From NCBI RefSeq assembly GCF_007644035.1, contig NZ_VMTV02000791.1:1-64000 (forward strand): DNA of 64,000 nt. Direction: 5' to 3'. Under the pieces are notes generated by a model, which was not told the DNA's origin, ran no database searches, and saw nothing but the letters and a program-made list of their open reading frames with translations. The position numbers and the translations under genes were made by a program. Below, in pieces: positions 39,485 through 49,007 of this stretch (within the stretch, counting starts at the first letter, position 1; each line of letters begins with the position of its first letter). The DNA comes from Vogesella mureinivorans (GTDB taxonomy: Bacteria; Pseudomonadota; Gammaproteobacteria; Burkholderiales; Chromobacteriaceae).

Positions 39485-40891
39485 CTAGTCTTGTTTGCCA
39501 AATAACACCAGCGCACGCTCGCGCTGCATGGCGTGATCCACAATCGGTGCCGGGTAAGTTTGGCCCAACACGAAACCAAGCGGTAGCTGTTTGGCCAGCC
39601 ATGGCGCGTGGATACTCTTGTTATCCAGTGCGGCCAACTGTGGCAGGTAGCGCCGGATAAATTTCCCCTCCGGGTCAAATTTTTCCGATTGGCTTACCGG
39701 GTTAAAAATGCGGAAATACGGCTGGGCATCGCAGCCGGTAGACGCTGCCCACTGCCAGCCACCATTGTTGGCCGCCAGGTCGAAATCCATCAGCTTCGCC
39801 GCAAAGTAGGCTTCGCCTTGCCGCCAGTCTATCAGCAGGTCTTTTACCAGGAAGCTGGCCACAATCATGCGTAGCCGGTTGTGCATATAGCCGGTCTGGT
39901 TTAGCTGGCACATGGCAGCATCCACAATCGGGTAGCCGGTACGCCCCTCGCACCAGGCCTCGAACCAGTGCGGCTCGCCCGGAAACTGTAGTGTGCGGTA
40001 CGCAGGCTTGAAGCTTTCTGTGGCCGCTTGCGGGTAGTGCCACAGCAGCTGTTGGTAAAACTCGCGCCAGATCAGCTCGTTGAGCCAGCAGCCTGCGCCC
40101 TCGTTTTCTTGTGAAATCGCCAAAGACACTGCTTCACGTACCGACACGGTACCAAAGCGCAAATGTACCGACAGGCCGGATACGCCGGCTTCGCCCGGAA
40201 AATCGCGCAGGGTATGGTAGTGCGGCAGTTTGCGGGCAAAGCGGGCCAGCAAACCTAGCCCGGCTTCGCGCCCAGGTTTGGCCGCAGGGGTGATCGATGC
40301 TTCACCAAAGCCTAGTTCGCTCAGCGTGGGCATTGGGGATGTTGCTTCCCCAGGCCTGCTCCACTGTGCTTTGCCCGTATCGGGGTAGGGTAGGGCGAGG
40401 CCGCTATGAAAGCGCTTGCGCCAGGCACGCATATACGGCGTGAACACCGTATAGGGTTTGTGTTGGCCGGTCAGTAGCTCGTCGCATTCAAAGATGACCT
40501 GGTCTTTACACAAAACCAGCTCGCTACCCGCAGTCATCAGGCTGTCTGCCACCTGCGCGTCCCGGCTACGTGCATAAGGCTCGTAATCGCGATTGGCGTA
40601 AACGTGCTGGCAGCCAAGCGCTAGCGCCTGGGCGGGTATCAGCACAGCCGGATCGCCGTGCAACACTAGTAGATCACCCCCACGCGCTTGCAGTGCCTGT
40701 TTGAGCTCGCCAACGGCATGGTGGATAAAACCCAGCCGCGCATCATCCCGCGGCAGCTGGGCCAGTATCGTGCTGTCAAATACGAATACGCCATAGAGTA
40801 CGTCAGCGTGATTGCCTGCCTCCAGCAGCGCAGCGTTATCAGACAGACGGAGGTCGCGCCGGAACCAGACTAGTGATTTCGATAGAGTCAT
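39485..40891 (-). CDS. phr: Deoxyribodipyrimidine photolyase
   Basis: Uses blue light to reverse UV-made cyclobutane pyrimidine dimers; cytosolic, with FAD and an antenna chromophore. 468 residues, standard class I length. N-terminal antenna domain from LVWFRRDLRLSDNAAL; FAD domain includes LSVHLRFGTVSVRE, WLNELIWREFYQQLLWHYP, RTGYPIVDAAMCQLNQTGYMHNRLRMIVASFLVKDLLIDWRQGE and the C-terminal NPVSQSEKFDPEGKFIRRYLPQL. The start ATG at 40891 gives the family N terminus, but its ribosome-binding site is weak. The in-frame extension upstream is not photolyase-like. Confidence 0.95.
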   Translation of the reverse strand: MTLSKSLVWFRRDLRLSDNAALLEAGNHADVLYGVFVFDSTILAQLPRDDARLGFIHHAVGELKQALQARGGDLLVLHGDPAVLIPAQALALGCQHVYANRDYEPYARSRDAQVADSLMTAGSELVLCKDQVIFECDELLTGQHKPYTVFTPYMRAWRKRFHSGLALPYPDTGKAQWSRPGEATSPMPTLSELGFGEASITPAAKPGREAGLGLLARFARKLPHYHTLRDFPGEAGVSGLSVHLRFGTVSVREAVSLAISQENEGAGCWLNELIWREFYQQLLWHYPQAATESFKPAYRTLQFPGEPHWFEAWCEGRTGYPIVDAAMCQLNQTGYMHNRLRMIVASFLVKDLLIDWRQGEAYFAAKLMDFDLAANNGGWQWAASTGCDAQPYFRIFNPVSQSEKFDPEGKFIRRYLPQLAALDNKSIHAPWLAKQLPLGFVLGQTYPAPIVDHAMQRERALVLFGKQD

Positions 40892-41196
40892 GTTGGATTG
40901 ATCTTGTGTAGAAAACACAACAGCTTGTCCTGTGTGTGTTTTTTCTGTTGCTAGTGTACCACTATCGACAATTGGGTAATTTCTATTAAAAACAATAGGT
41001 TGTTGTGGTTTTCTTGGTTGTATACAAACTGCAGTGACCAAAAAAACCTCACTAAGGCTTTGTTTTTTTGCAACGATGCATTTATATTCCAATCCAGATA
41101 CCGCCGGTTAACCGGTGGTCAAGACAGCCCGCCCGGCACCCACAAAACGTGCCGGCTACTCATCGGGCAGTGTACATGACCTCGAAAGGAACACAC
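40892..41196. promoter_or_regulatory. AT-rich gap with porin promoter and structured porin leader
   Basis: A divergent gap between phr and the porin. A promoter for the porin is TTGTTT (41060-41065) and TATATT (41083-41088), spacer 17. The leader of roughly 100 bases then holds two hairpins: ACCGCCGG-TTAA-CCGGTGGT (41100-41119, one G-T pair) and CCGGCAC/GTGCCGG (41133-41155). AAAGGA at 41185-41190 is the ribosome-binding site. No further gene is seen. Confidence 0.6.
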
Positions 41197-42153
41197 ATGA
41201 AGAAGCTGATCGTACTGGCTACTCTGGCTGCTCTGCCGGCTGCTGCAATGGCTGACGTAACTATCTCCGGTAACCTGGCTGTTGGTATTGTTAACACCAA
41301 AGAAACTGGCAAAGGTTCCATCAATACCGAAAACCGTACCAACGGCGAAATCAAATTTGCCGGTTCTGACGACCTGGGTAACGGCCTGAAAGCTGTTTGG
41401 CAGATCGCCAACCGTATCAACCTGGCTGATGCTACCGACTCCAATCGTGGCAACCAGTGGGCTGGTCGTGACTCTTTCGTAGGTCTGGATGGTTCCTTTG
41501 GTCGCATTACCATGGGTAACATTTACCTGATGCCAAACTCTGGCGCCATGGCCATCTTCGAAAACAACAGCGCGACCTTCAAGTCTGATCTGTATGACCA
41601 AGGTGATCGTGTAAACAACACCGTTTCCTACAAAGCACCGGTTATTGCTGGTCTGAGCGCTACCGTTCAGCACTCTTTCGGCTCCAGCTCCGCCAATGAG
41701 CAAGCTAAGCAATACGCTGATGCTGTAAGCCTGGCTTACGAGATTGGTGGTGTTTCTCTGTCTTACGACACCGTGAGCGAGAAATTGAATGCTCAAGGTC
41801 AGAAGAAAAAACTGCACGAGCTGAATGCTTCCGTTGCAGTAGACGCACTGACCCTGCAAGCTGGTTACGCACGTGGTAAGGATCAAAGCACCGACACCAA
41901 GCGTAATGGCTGGGGTCTGGCAGCTTCCTACGCCATGGGCAACGTTACTCCGAAGCTGGGTTACTGGCGTGAAGGCGATTCCAAAACAGGCAGTGCTACT
42001 GCTAACGACGGTCACAAAGCTTACGCTGTTGGCGTAGAGTATGGCCTGTCCAAGCGCACCCGTACCGGTGTTGAATTTGCCAAAGCTAACTTCGATGCTG
42101 CTGGTAAAGCTGACGTTCGTACCGCTACCGTTTACCTGGGTACCAAGTTCTAA
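41197..42153 (+). CDS. Outer-membrane general porin (trimeric type)
   Basis: A 318-residue Gram-negative porin of the betaproteobacterial type. Signal peptide MKKLIVLATLAALPAAAMA, mature start DVTISGNLAVGIVNTKE; beta strands alternate through the body (KFAGSDDLGNGLKAVWQIANRI, FGRITMGNIYLMPNSGA), and the C-terminal residue is Phe (YLGTKF), needed for BAM-dependent insertion. Codon use is strongly biased to the favoured set (GTT, GCT, GGT), a sign of high expression. ATG at 41197 preceded by AAAGGA. Followed by a strong terminator, so a single-gene unit. Confidence 0.95.
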   Translation: MKKLIVLATLAALPAAAMADVTISGNLAVGIVNTKETGKGSINTENRTNGEIKFAGSDDLGNGLKAVWQIANRINLADATDSNRGNQWAGRDSFVGLDGSFGRITMGNIYLMPNSGAMAIFENNSATFKSDLYDQGDRVNNTVSYKAPVIAGLSATVQHSFGSSSANEQAKQYADAVSLAYEIGGVSLSYDTVSEKLNAQGQKKKLHELNASVAVDALTLQAGYARGKDQSTDTKRNGWGLAASYAMGNVTPKLGYWREGDSKTGSATANDGHKAYAVGVEYGLSKRTRTGVEFAKANFDAAGKADVRTATVYLGTKF

Positions 42154-42179
42154 TCGTTTCTTGCAAACGGTTTGACTGT

Positions 42180-42208
42180 AAAAAGGCTGCTTCGGCAGCC
42201 TTTTTTTA
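42180..42208 (+). terminator. Terminator of the porin gene
   Basis: AAAAGGCTGC-TTCG-GCAGCCTTTT followed by further T residues. Confidence 0.92.
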
Positions 42209-42305
42209 TTGCTAAGCCGGGTTGGCTTTGCAGTAAAGTACATAATGCGTGCTGATGCATGGCGACTTCGGCCGTATAATTGGCTTAACTCACTTTCAAG
42301 TACTG

Positions 42306-44018
42306 ATGTCTATGGACGCTGCTTCGATTTCCGGTCTCGGTCGTGCTTTGGTGCAAAGCGAACATCTGCTGCTGCAGGATGCTGAAAGTATCCAGCGCCA
42401 GGCGCAGGCATCCGGTATTACCTTTGTCGAGCAACTGGTACTCAGCAAGAAGCTGACGCCGCTGGTGATCGCCAAATTTGCTTCCAGCATGTTCGGTTTA
42501 CCCCTGCTGGATTTATCTACCGTCAGTAGTGACAGCCTACCCAAAGGGGTGGTGGATGATGAGCTGGTGGCGGGCAAGCGCTTATTGCCACTTTATAAGC
42601 GCGGTACGCGTTTGTTTGTCGGCACCTCCGACCCCACGCAGACTGCAGCGTTTCATGCCATTACCTTCAAGACCGGGCTGACCGTCGATGTGGTGGTGGT
42701 GGAAGACGACAAGCTGGGCAAGCTGGTTGGCCGCTACAGCGAGAATGCTGCGGTAGCCGCGTTCAACAGCATGGCGGCGGACGAGTTTGGCGAGCTGGAA
42801 ATCGCCGACCCGGATACCGAGGCGGTACCGGATGGCATGCCGGACGTAGACGATGCGCCGGTGGTGAAGTTTGTGAACAAGATTTTGCTGGATGCGATTA
42901 ACGGTGGCGCCTCGGATATCCATTTCGAGCCCTACGAGCGCTTTTACCGTGTGCGTTACCGTATTGATGGCAACTTGAAAGAGATCGTGCAGCCGCCGCT
43001 GTCGATCAAAGAGAAGATCGCCTCGCGTATCAAGGTGGTCTCGCGCATGGATATTTCCGAAAAGCGCGTACCGCAGGATGGCCGCCTGAAACTGAAGATT
43101 TCCAGTACCAAGGCCATTGATTTCCGGGTTAGCACACTGCCTACGCTGTATGGCGAGAAAATCGTGATGCGTATCCTGGACGCCTCGGCTGCCTCGCTGG
43201 ATATCGAGCAGCTAGGCTTTGAGCCCAGCCAGAAAGCGCTGCTGCTGCGTGCCATCGAGCGGCCCTACGGCATGGTGCTGGTAACCGGGCCGACGGGTAG
43301 TGGTAAGACGGTTTCCCTGTATACCTGTCTGAATATCCTGAACAAGCCCGATACCAATATTTCTACCGCAGAAGACCCGGTGGAGATCAACTTGCCAGGC
43401 ATCAACCAGGTGAATGTGAACGAGCGTGCGGGTCTGACCTTCGCCTCGGCCTTGCGCTCATTCCTGCGTCAGGATCCGGATGTGATCATGGTGGGTGAGA
43501 TTCGCGACTTTGAAACAGCGGATATTTCCATTAAAGCCGCCCAGACCGGCCACATGGTGTTTTCCACCCTGCACACCAATAATGCACCGGCTACGCTGAC
43601 CCGCTTGTTGAACATGGGCGTCGCCCCCTTCAATATTGCCAGTTCGGTATTGCTGATCATGGCGCAGCGTTTGGCGCGCAAGCTGTGCACCCATTGCAAA
43701 AAGCCGGTGGATATCCCGCATGAGGCGCTGCTGCGTGCCGGTTTCGCCGAAGAAGAGCTGGATGGCAGCTGGCAGCCTTATGGCCCGGTGGGCTGCGACG
43801 AGTGTCGTGGTTCCGGCTACAAAGGCCGAACCGGTATCTATGAAGTGATGCCGATTACCGATGCCATGGTGCGTTTGATCATGTCGGACGGTAACGCTAT
43901 CGACATTGCAGATCTGGCCAAAAAAGAGGGCATGGTAGATTTGCGTCACTCTGGCTTGCTCAAGGTCAAGCGGGGTGTGACCTCGTTGACCGAAATTGAA
44001 GCCGTTACCAACGAATAA
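42306..44018 (+). CDS. pilB: Type IV pilus assembly ATPase
   Basis: Cytoplasmic hexameric ATPase that powers pilus extension (named PilF in Neisseria). 570 residues. N-terminal GspE/PilB domain (QASGITFVEQLVLSKKLTPLVIAKFASSMFGLPLLDLS), then the ATPase core: SDIHFEPYERFYRVRYRIDG, Walker A GPTGSGKT near residue 326, Asp box region AEDPVEINLPGINQV, Walker B DPDVIMVGEIRD and His box FSTLHTNNAPATLTRL. The zinc site is CTHCKKP ... GCDECRGSGYKGRTG. Two in-frame ATGs (42306, 42312) precede SMDAASISGLGRALV; neither has a strong ribosome-binding site. pilC follows after 19 bases. Confidence 0.96.
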   Translation: MSMDAASISGLGRALVQSEHLLLQDAESIQRQAQASGITFVEQLVLSKKLTPLVIAKFASSMFGLPLLDLSTVSSDSLPKGVVDDELVAGKRLLPLYKRGTRLFVGTSDPTQTAAFHAITFKTGLTVDVVVVEDDKLGKLVGRYSENAAVAAFNSMAADEFGELEIADPDTEAVPDGMPDVDDAPVVKFVNKILLDAINGGASDIHFEPYERFYRVRYRIDGNLKEIVQPPLSIKEKIASRIKVVSRMDISEKRVPQDGRLKLKISSTKAIDFRVSTLPTLYGEKIVMRILDASAASLDIEQLGFEPSQKALLLRAIERPYGMVLVTGPTGSGKTVSLYTCLNILNKPDTNISTAEDPVEINLPGINQVNVNERAGLTFASALRSFLRQDPDVIMVGEIRDFETADISIKAAQTGHMVFSTLHTNNAPATLTRLLNMGVAPFNIASSVLLIMAQRLARKLCTHCKKPVDIPHEALLRAGFAEEELDGSWQPYGPVGCDECRGSGYKGRTGIYEVMPITDAMVRLIMSDGNAIDIADLAKKEGMVDLRHSGLLKVKRGVTSLTEIEAVTNE

Positions 44019-44037
44019 CAGAAAGTAAACCGGCACT

Positions 44038-45258
44038 ATGGCGGAAGCTGCACTGAAAAAGCCCTCTTCGGCGATCTGGAACTGGGAGGGCAAGGACAAG
44101 ACCGGCAAGGTGATCCGGGGTGAGATTCGTGCCGAGTCCGAGACGGTGGCCAAAGCGCAGCTGCGCCGCCAGGGCATCAATGCCACCAAGGTCAGCAAGA
44201 AACGGGCGGGTTTTGGCAAGCGTATTACCGAGCGGGACGTGGCCCTGTTTACCCGGCAGCTGGCCACCATGATGAAAGCCGGTGTGCCGCTGTTGCAGGC
44301 GTTCGACATTAGCGCCAAGGGGCACAGCAACGCGGCTTTTACCAAGATTTTGCTGGATGTGCGTTCCGAGGTGGAAACCGGTAGCAACCTGGCAGATGCC
44401 TTTCGCAAATACCCGGTGTACTTCGATAGCCTGTTTTGTAATCTGATCGCGGCCGGTGAAACTGGTGGTGTGCTGGACTCGCTGCTGGACAAGCTGGCGA
44501 CTTACAAAGAAAAGATCATTGCCATCAAGGGCAAGATCAAGTCGGCAATGATTTACCCCTCGGCCATTATCGTGACCGCCTTTGTGATCACTGCCGTGAT
44601 CCTGATCTATGTTATCCCCGCGTTTAAAGAGCTGTTCTCCAGCTTTGGTGCCGATTTGCCGGGGCCAACCCAGCTGGTGATCTGGCTGTCTGACTTGTTT
44701 GTCGAGTATTGGTGGCTGATTTTTGGCGGGATAGGCGGCACCATCTGGGGGCTGGTAACGGTGTATAAGCGCTCGCCGTCCATGCAGGTCAGCGCAGACC
44801 GCTTGCTGCTGCGCGTACCCATTATTGGCGATATCGTGCGTAAAGCCACCATCGCGCGCTGGTCTCGTACCCTGTCTACGCTGTTTACCGCCGGTGTGCC
44901 TTTGGTGGAGGCGCTGGATTCGGTGGCCGGTGCGGCGGGTAACCAGGTGTATGCAGACGCGACCAAAATTATCCAGGCCGATGTCAGTGCCGGTTCTACG
45001 CTGAATTTTTCCATGCAGCGCAGCAACCTGTTTCCCAATATGGTGCTGCAGATGACTGCTATCGGCGAGGAATCCGGTGCGCTGGATGACATGCTGGACA
45101 AGGTGGCCGACTTTTATGAAGAAGAAGTCGATAACGCGGTAGCGGCGCTGTCCAGCCTGCTGGAGCCCATGATCATGGTGATTCTGGGCGTGCTGATTGG
45201 TGGCCTGGTGGTGGCAATGTACATGCCGATTTTCAAGATGGGTCAGGTGGTGGGCTAA
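44038..45258 (+). CDS. pilC: Type IV pilus inner-membrane platform protein
   Basis: Polytopic protein on which PilB acts to assemble pilins (PilG in Neisseria). 406 residues with two GspF-type repeats; the first contains VALFTRQLATMMKAGVPLLQAFDI, the second ARWSRTLSTLFTAGVPLVEALDSVAGAAGN. Three membrane segments, the last ending MIMVILGVLIGGLVVAMYMPIFKMGQVVG. The stop codon overlaps the pilD start as TAATG. Basic N terminus with linker (RAESETVAKAQLRRQGINATKV). Confidence 0.96.
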   Translation: MAEAALKKPSSAIWNWEGKDKTGKVIRGEIRAESETVAKAQLRRQGINATKVSKKRAGFGKRITERDVALFTRQLATMMKAGVPLLQAFDISAKGHSNAAFTKILLDVRSEVETGSNLADAFRKYPVYFDSLFCNLIAAGETGGVLDSLLDKLATYKEKIIAIKGKIKSAMIYPSAIIVTAFVITAVILIYVIPAFKELFSSFGADLPGPTQLVIWLSDLFVEYWWLIFGGIGGTIWGLVTVYKRSPSMQVSADRLLLRVPIIGDIVRKATIARWSRTLSTLFTAGVPLVEALDSVAGAAGNQVYADATKIIQADVSAGSTLNFSMQRSNLFPNMVLQMTAIGEESGALDDMLDKVADFYEEEVDNAVAALSSLLEPMIMVILGVLIGGLVVAMYMPIFKMGQVVG

Positions 45259-46112
45259 TGCTGGATGGACTGATGTTATTGCCCGCTGCGTGGCAAGTGG
45301 CCTTTGCGCTGGTGCTGGGTTTGCTGGTGGGCAGTTTTCTGAATGTGTTGATACACCGCTTGCCATTGATACTGGAGCGCCAGTGGCAGCAAGAGTGTGC
45401 GGCCTTGCAGGGCCAGGCGCCACCGGCTGCGGCCAACTACAACCTTTTTTATCCGCCCTCCGCCTGTGTGCATTGCCACGCCCCTATCCGTGCCTGGCAG
45501 AACATCCCGGTGCTGAGCTACCTGTGGCAGCGCGGGCGCTGTGCCAGCTGTGGCGGGGCCATTGCGTGGCGCTATCCGCTGGTAGAGCTGGTAGCCGGCG
45601 TGGTGTTTGCTGCTTTTGCCGCGCAGCTGGGGCTGGGCTGGCCATGGTTGGCCGCATGTTGCTTCAGCATGCTGCTGCTGGCGCTGGCGCTGATCGACGC
45701 CAAGACACAATTGCTGCCTGATGACCTGACGCTGTTGCTGTTGTGGGCGGGCTTGCTGTTCAGCCTGCTGGGGGTGACGGTGCCTCTAGCCGATGCAGTG
45801 GTGGGGGCCATGGCCGGGTATCTGACCCTGTGGGGCATTTACTGGCTGTTCAAGCTGGCTACCGGTAAAGAGGGCATGGGCTACGGCGACTTCAAGCTGT
45901 TGGCCGCACTGGGGGCCTGGCTGGGCTGGAGCATGCTGCCACTGGTTGTGCTGCTCTCCTCGCTGGTAGGCGCGCTGTTTGGCCTGCTGCTGATGGCGCT
46001 ACAGCGCCACGATCGTGGCCAGGCCATGCCGTTTGGCCCTTATCTGGCGGCGGCCGGCATGATTGCGTTCGTGTGGGGCAAGCCGATTGTGGCTTGGTAT
46101 ACCGGTGCCTAG
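45258..46112 (+). CDS. pilD: Prepilin peptidase/N-methyltransferase
   Basis: Membrane aspartic peptidase that removes the leader from type IV prepilins and type II pseudopilins and N-methylates the new terminus. 284 residues. Zinc-binding cysteines in CVHCHAPIRAWQNIPVLSYLWQRGRCASCGGAIAWRYP; catalytic Asp residues in ALIDAKTQLLPDDLT and GYGDFKLLAALGAWLG. It is the only prepilin peptidase in the window and so should also process GspG-K. Start ATG overlaps the pilC stop; coaE overlaps its end. Three exact GTTGGCCGCA copies lie in this gene (45428, 45647, 45899). Confidence 0.96.
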   Translation: MLDGLMLLPAAWQVAFALVLGLLVGSFLNVLIHRLPLILERQWQQECAALQGQAPPAAANYNLFYPPSACVHCHAPIRAWQNIPVLSYLWQRGRCASCGGAIAWRYPLVELVAGVVFAAFAAQLGLGWPWLAACCFSMLLLALALIDAKTQLLPDDLTLLLLWAGLLFSLLGVTVPLADAVVGAMAGYLTLWGIYWLFKLATGKEGMGYGDFKLLAALGAWLGWSMLPLVVLLSSLVGALFGLLLMALQRHDRGQAMPFGPYLAAAGMIAFVWGKPIVAWYTGA

Positions 46113-46722
46113 CCCGGTAGTGGGGCTGACTGGCGGCATTGGCTGTGGCAAAAGTGCTGTAGCCAGGCTGTTTGCCGGGCATGGCATCCCCTGCGTGGAT
46201 ACCGATACCGTTGCCCACGCGCTGACCGCGCCGGGTGGTGCTGCCATGCCGGCCATTGTGGCGGCATTTGGTGCCGGTATGCAGCAGGCTGACGGTGCGA
46301 TGAACCGCGCAGCCATGCGCGAGCTGGTGTTTGCCCAGCCAGCACAGCGGCAGGTGCTGGAAGGCATACTGCACCCGATGATCCATGCCGAAAGCCTGCG
46401 CCAGCTGGCACAGCTGTCGGCACCTTACTGCTTATTGGCGGTACCTTTATTGTTTGAAAGCCAGCGCTACCAGCAGCTTATCGCCCGCAGTTTGTTGGTA
46501 GATTGCGCAGTGCCCACACAAATTGAACGGGTTATGGCGCGCAATGGCATGACCGAGGCGCAGGTGCGTGCCATCATTGCAGCACAGATGGGCCGGGAGC
46601 AGCGTATGGCCCTGGCGGACGATGTTTTACCCAACGATGGCGATCTGGCCGAGCTTGCGCTTCTAGTCGCTGCCAAACATCGTTATTATCTAGCCTGCTT
46701 TGGCATTGCCGATCCGGCATGA
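46105..46722 (+). CDS. coaE: Dephospho-CoA kinase
   Basis: Adds the 3' phosphate to dephospho-CoA, the last step in coenzyme A synthesis. The protein has VVGLTGGIGCGKSAVARLFAGHG (Walker A), CVDTDTVAH and VAVPLLFESQ, all CoaE marks. I chose the GTG at 46105 (VPSPVVGLTGG), overlapping pilD by eight bases, which gives 205 residues, a normal length; a GTG at 46120 is the alternative. No ATG is available close by. Its end overlaps the region where zapD may start. pilD-coaE-zapD-yacG is a conserved order. Confidence 0.9.
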   Translation: MPSPVVGLTGGIGCGKSAVARLFAGHGIPCVDTDTVAHALTAPGGAAMPAIVAAFGAGMQQADGAMNRAAMRELVFAQPAQRQVLEGILHPMIHAESLRQLAQLSAPYCLLAVPLLFESQRYQQLIARSLLVDCAVPTQIERVMARNGMTEAQVRAIIAAQMGREQRMALADDVLPNDGDLAELALLVAAKHRYYLACFGIADPA

Positions 46723-46745
46723 CATTTAATCAACGGACAGCTGCT

Positions 46746-47504
46746 GTGACCAGTTTCGAGTTTCCCTTAGTAGAACGTACTCGCACTTTGCTTCGACTGG
46801 AGCAGGTATACCAGCGTCTGGTGTTTTTCATTGCCCAGCAAGAAAGCTATGCGCACCATGCTGCGCTGATGTCGCTGTTCGAGGTGCTGGAGGCTGCCGG
46901 GCGTACCGAGCTGAAGTCTGACCTGCTGCAAGAGCTGGAGCGTCAGAAGCTGAACCTCGAATCGCTGCGTGATAACCCGGTTGTGCAGCAAGAAGCGCTG
47001 GAATCGCAGCTGGAAGAGATCGAGCGCACCATGAGCAGCCTGCTGGAGATCACCGGCAAGTTTGGCCAGCACCTGCGCGAGAACGAATGGCTGATGGCCA
47101 TCAAGCAGCGCTCTGTGATTCCTGGCGGTACCTGCCAGTATGATCTGCCGTCGTACCACTTGTGGTTGCAGCATGATAGCGAGCAGCGCCGTGCAGACCT
47201 GCAGCGCTGGGCTGCGCCGCTGATGCCCACGGCCGCTGCGGCCAACATTCTGCTTAAACTGCTGCGTGATAGCGGTAAAACCCACCCCTACACCGCCCGG
47301 CGCGGCGCGTTCCAGCAAATGTCCGGCGGCAAGGTCGTGCAGCTGATCCGTGTGGGTTTCGACCGTAGCTTGCAGATCGTGCCGGAAGTATCGGCCAACA
47401 AATACGCCATCAATGTCCGTTTCATCCATGCTGCCACCGGCGAAGTGCGTTCGCGCCAGGTAGAGGATGATGTGGATTTCTCCCTGACCTATTGCAAGTT
47501 TTGA
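46746..47504 (+). CDS. zapD: Cell division protein ZapD
   Basis: Cytosolic protein that bundles FtsZ filaments at mid-cell. The chosen GTG at 46746 gives 252 residues starting [27 protein letters not shown], matching the short N terminus of ZapD proteins; an ATG at 46719 inside the end of coaE would add nine residues. The body has [54 protein letters not shown], a family core, and ends [27 protein letters not shown]. Followed directly by yacG. Confidence 0.92.
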   Translation: MTSFEFPLVERTRTLLRLEQVYQRLVFFIAQQESYAHHAALMSLFEVLEAAGRTELKSDLLQELERQKLNLESLRDNPVVQQEALESQLEEIERTMSSLLEITGKFGQHLRENEWLMAIKQRSVIPGGTCQYDLPSYHLWLQHDSEQRRADLQRWAAPLMPTAAAANILLKLLRDSGKTHPYTARRGAFQQMSGGKVVQLIRVGFDRSLQIVPEVSANKYAINVRFIHAATGEVRSRQVEDDVDFSLTYCKF

Positions 47505-47506
47505 CC

Positions 47507-47692
47507 ATGACAACAACACGTACCGTGGCCTGCCCGCAGTGCAAGGCAGCTGTGCCGTGGGGGCCGCAAAGCCCGTTCCGCCCCTTTTGCAGCGAACGCT
47601 GCCGCTTGATAGACCTGGGCCAGTGGGCCAACGAAGAATACCGCGTGCCGGTGTCCGGCGATGACCCGATGAAAGAGCTGGACTCGCTCTAG
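47507..47692 (+). CDS. yacG: Zinc-binding DNA gyrase inhibitor YacG
   Basis: A 61-residue zinc protein. YacG can bind GyrB and inhibit DNA gyrase. The four zinc cysteines are in CPQC near the N terminus and FCSERC further on, followed by the typical [20 protein letters not shown] at 47507, two bases after zapD stops. Followed by a terminator. Confidence 0.93.
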   Translation: MTTTRTVACPQCKAAVPWGPQSPFRPFCSERCRLIDLGQWANEEYRVPVSGDDPMKELDSL

Positions 47693-47715
47693 GCTGTATT
47701 GTGCCGCACAAAAGC

Positions 47716-47743
47716 AAAAGCGCTGCCCAGGCAGCGCTTTTTT
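47716..47743 (+). terminator. Terminator after yacG
   Basis: AAAAGCGCTGC-CCAG-GCAGCGCTTTT followed by TT; one side ends the pilBCD-coaE-zapD-yacG run. Confidence 0.9.
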
Positions 47744-47768
47744 CATGGCTGGCCAGATGCGGCCAACC

Positions 47769-49007
47769 TCAGGTACGCGCGATGACCGCGCCCTGGGCAA
47801 AGTAGGTGCGTACGCCGGACATGATGGCCTCGGCCATGTCCTGCTGAAACGCCGGGTCTACCAGCTTGCGCTCTTCTTCCGGGTGGCTGATGAAGGCCGT
47901 TTCTACCAGGATGGAGGGAATATCCGGCGCCTTCAGCACGGCAAAACCGGCTTGTTCTACCTTGTCCTTGTGCAGCTTGTTCAGGCCGCCCATTTTGCCC
48001 AGCACGGCTTTGCCCAGCTTCAGGCTGTCGTTGATGGTGGCAGTCTGGGTCAGGTCGAACAGGGTGTGCGCCAGGTATTTGTCCTTGCCGGCAATTTTTA
48101 CCCCGCCAATCATGTCGGCATCGTTCTGTGTTTTGGCCAGCAGGCGCGCCATGGTACTGGTGGCGCCGTTTTCCGACAGGGCAAATACCGATGAGCCGCG
48201 CGCGGTGCGGTTTTCTACCGCGTCGGCGTGTACCGAGATAAACAGGTCGGCGCCGATCTTGCGCGCTTTGGCCACGCGCACGCCCAGCGGCAGGAACACA
48301 TCCTCGTCGCGCGTCAGGTAGGCTTTCATGTTCTTTTCGGCATCCACCAGCTTTTTCAGCTGACGGCTGATGCGCAATACCACGTCTTTTTCACGTGTGC
48401 CGCTGGGGCCTACCGCGCCAGGGTCTTCGCCGCCGTGGCCCGGGTCGATCATGATCACCACCGGGCGGGCCGGGTCGGTCTTGCCCTTGTTGCCGCGCGG
48501 GGCGTTGTTGTCCAGCTGGCCTTTGTTGTAGTCCTGCAGCAGGGCCAGCAGCGGGTCATCCTGCTGCGCGTTGGACGGGTACAGGTCAACTACCAGGCGG
48601 TGCTGGTATTCGCCCACCGGTTTGAGCGAGAAAATCTGCGGCTTTACCTCGTTGCGCAGGTCCAGCACCAGGCGCACGGTGTTGCCGTTGAACTGGCCGG
48701 CGCGTGCCGTGCGGATAAACGGGTCGGCAGACTGGATCTGGCCACCGATGTCTTGCAGTACGCCGGTGAGCTGCACGTCTTCCAGGTCGATGACCAGGCG
48801 GTTCGGGTTGGCCAGGGCAAAGTGTTTGTAGCGGATATCGCTACCCGCCTCGATGGTCAGGCGGGTATAGGTAGACGATGGCCACACCCGTACTGCCACG
48901 ATCTGGCTGCTGGCAGCCAGGCCGGCACGGCTGACGGTGAGCAAAAAGGTGGCCGCTGCCGCGCCGATCAGCTTGCGGCGCAGTGCGTCATGAAGTGCTT
49001 GAGACAT
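47769..49007 (-). CDS. amiC: N-acetylmuramoyl-L-alanine amidase AmiC
   Basis: Periplasmic zinc amidase that splits septal peptidoglycan so daughter cells separate. 412 residues. The N terminus ([16 protein letters not shown]) has a twin-arginine type signal, as in E. coli AmiC. An AMIN domain (about 35-150) targets the septum. The amidase_3 catalytic domain has [40 protein letters not shown] and the C-terminal [15 protein letters not shown] with the catalytic Glu. It starts 40 bases inside the 3' end of tsaE, so the two are translationally linked. Confidence 0.96.
   Translation of the reverse strand: MSQALHDALRRKLIGAAAATFLLTVSRAGLAASSQIVAVRVWPSSTYTRLTIEAGSDIRYKHFALANPNRLVIDLEDVQLTGVLQDIGGQIQSADPFIRTARAGQFNGNTVRLVLDLRNEVKPQIFSLKPVGEYQHRLVVDLYPSNAQQDDPLLALLQDYNKGQLDNNAPRGNKGKTDPARPVVIMIDPGHGGEDPGAVGPSGTREKDVVLRISRQLKKLVDAEKNMKAYLTRDEDVFLPLGVRVAKARKIGADLFISVHADAVENRTARGSSVFALSENGATSTMARLLAKTQNDADMIGGVKIAGKDKYLAHTLFDLTQTATINDSLKLGKAVLGKMGGLNKLHKDKVEQAGFAVLKAPDIPSILVETAFISHPEEERKLVDPAFQQDMAEAIMSGVRTYFAQGAVIART

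Noticed and set aside
39415-39660. An 81-codon frame across the terminator between comEA and phr
   Set aside because: It is made of the hairpin sequence and the antisense of phr; no coding signal.
44005-45423. A 472-codon minus-strand frame opposite pilC and pilD
   Set aside because: Antisense shadow of pilC, with His/Gln-rich translation typical for such shadows.
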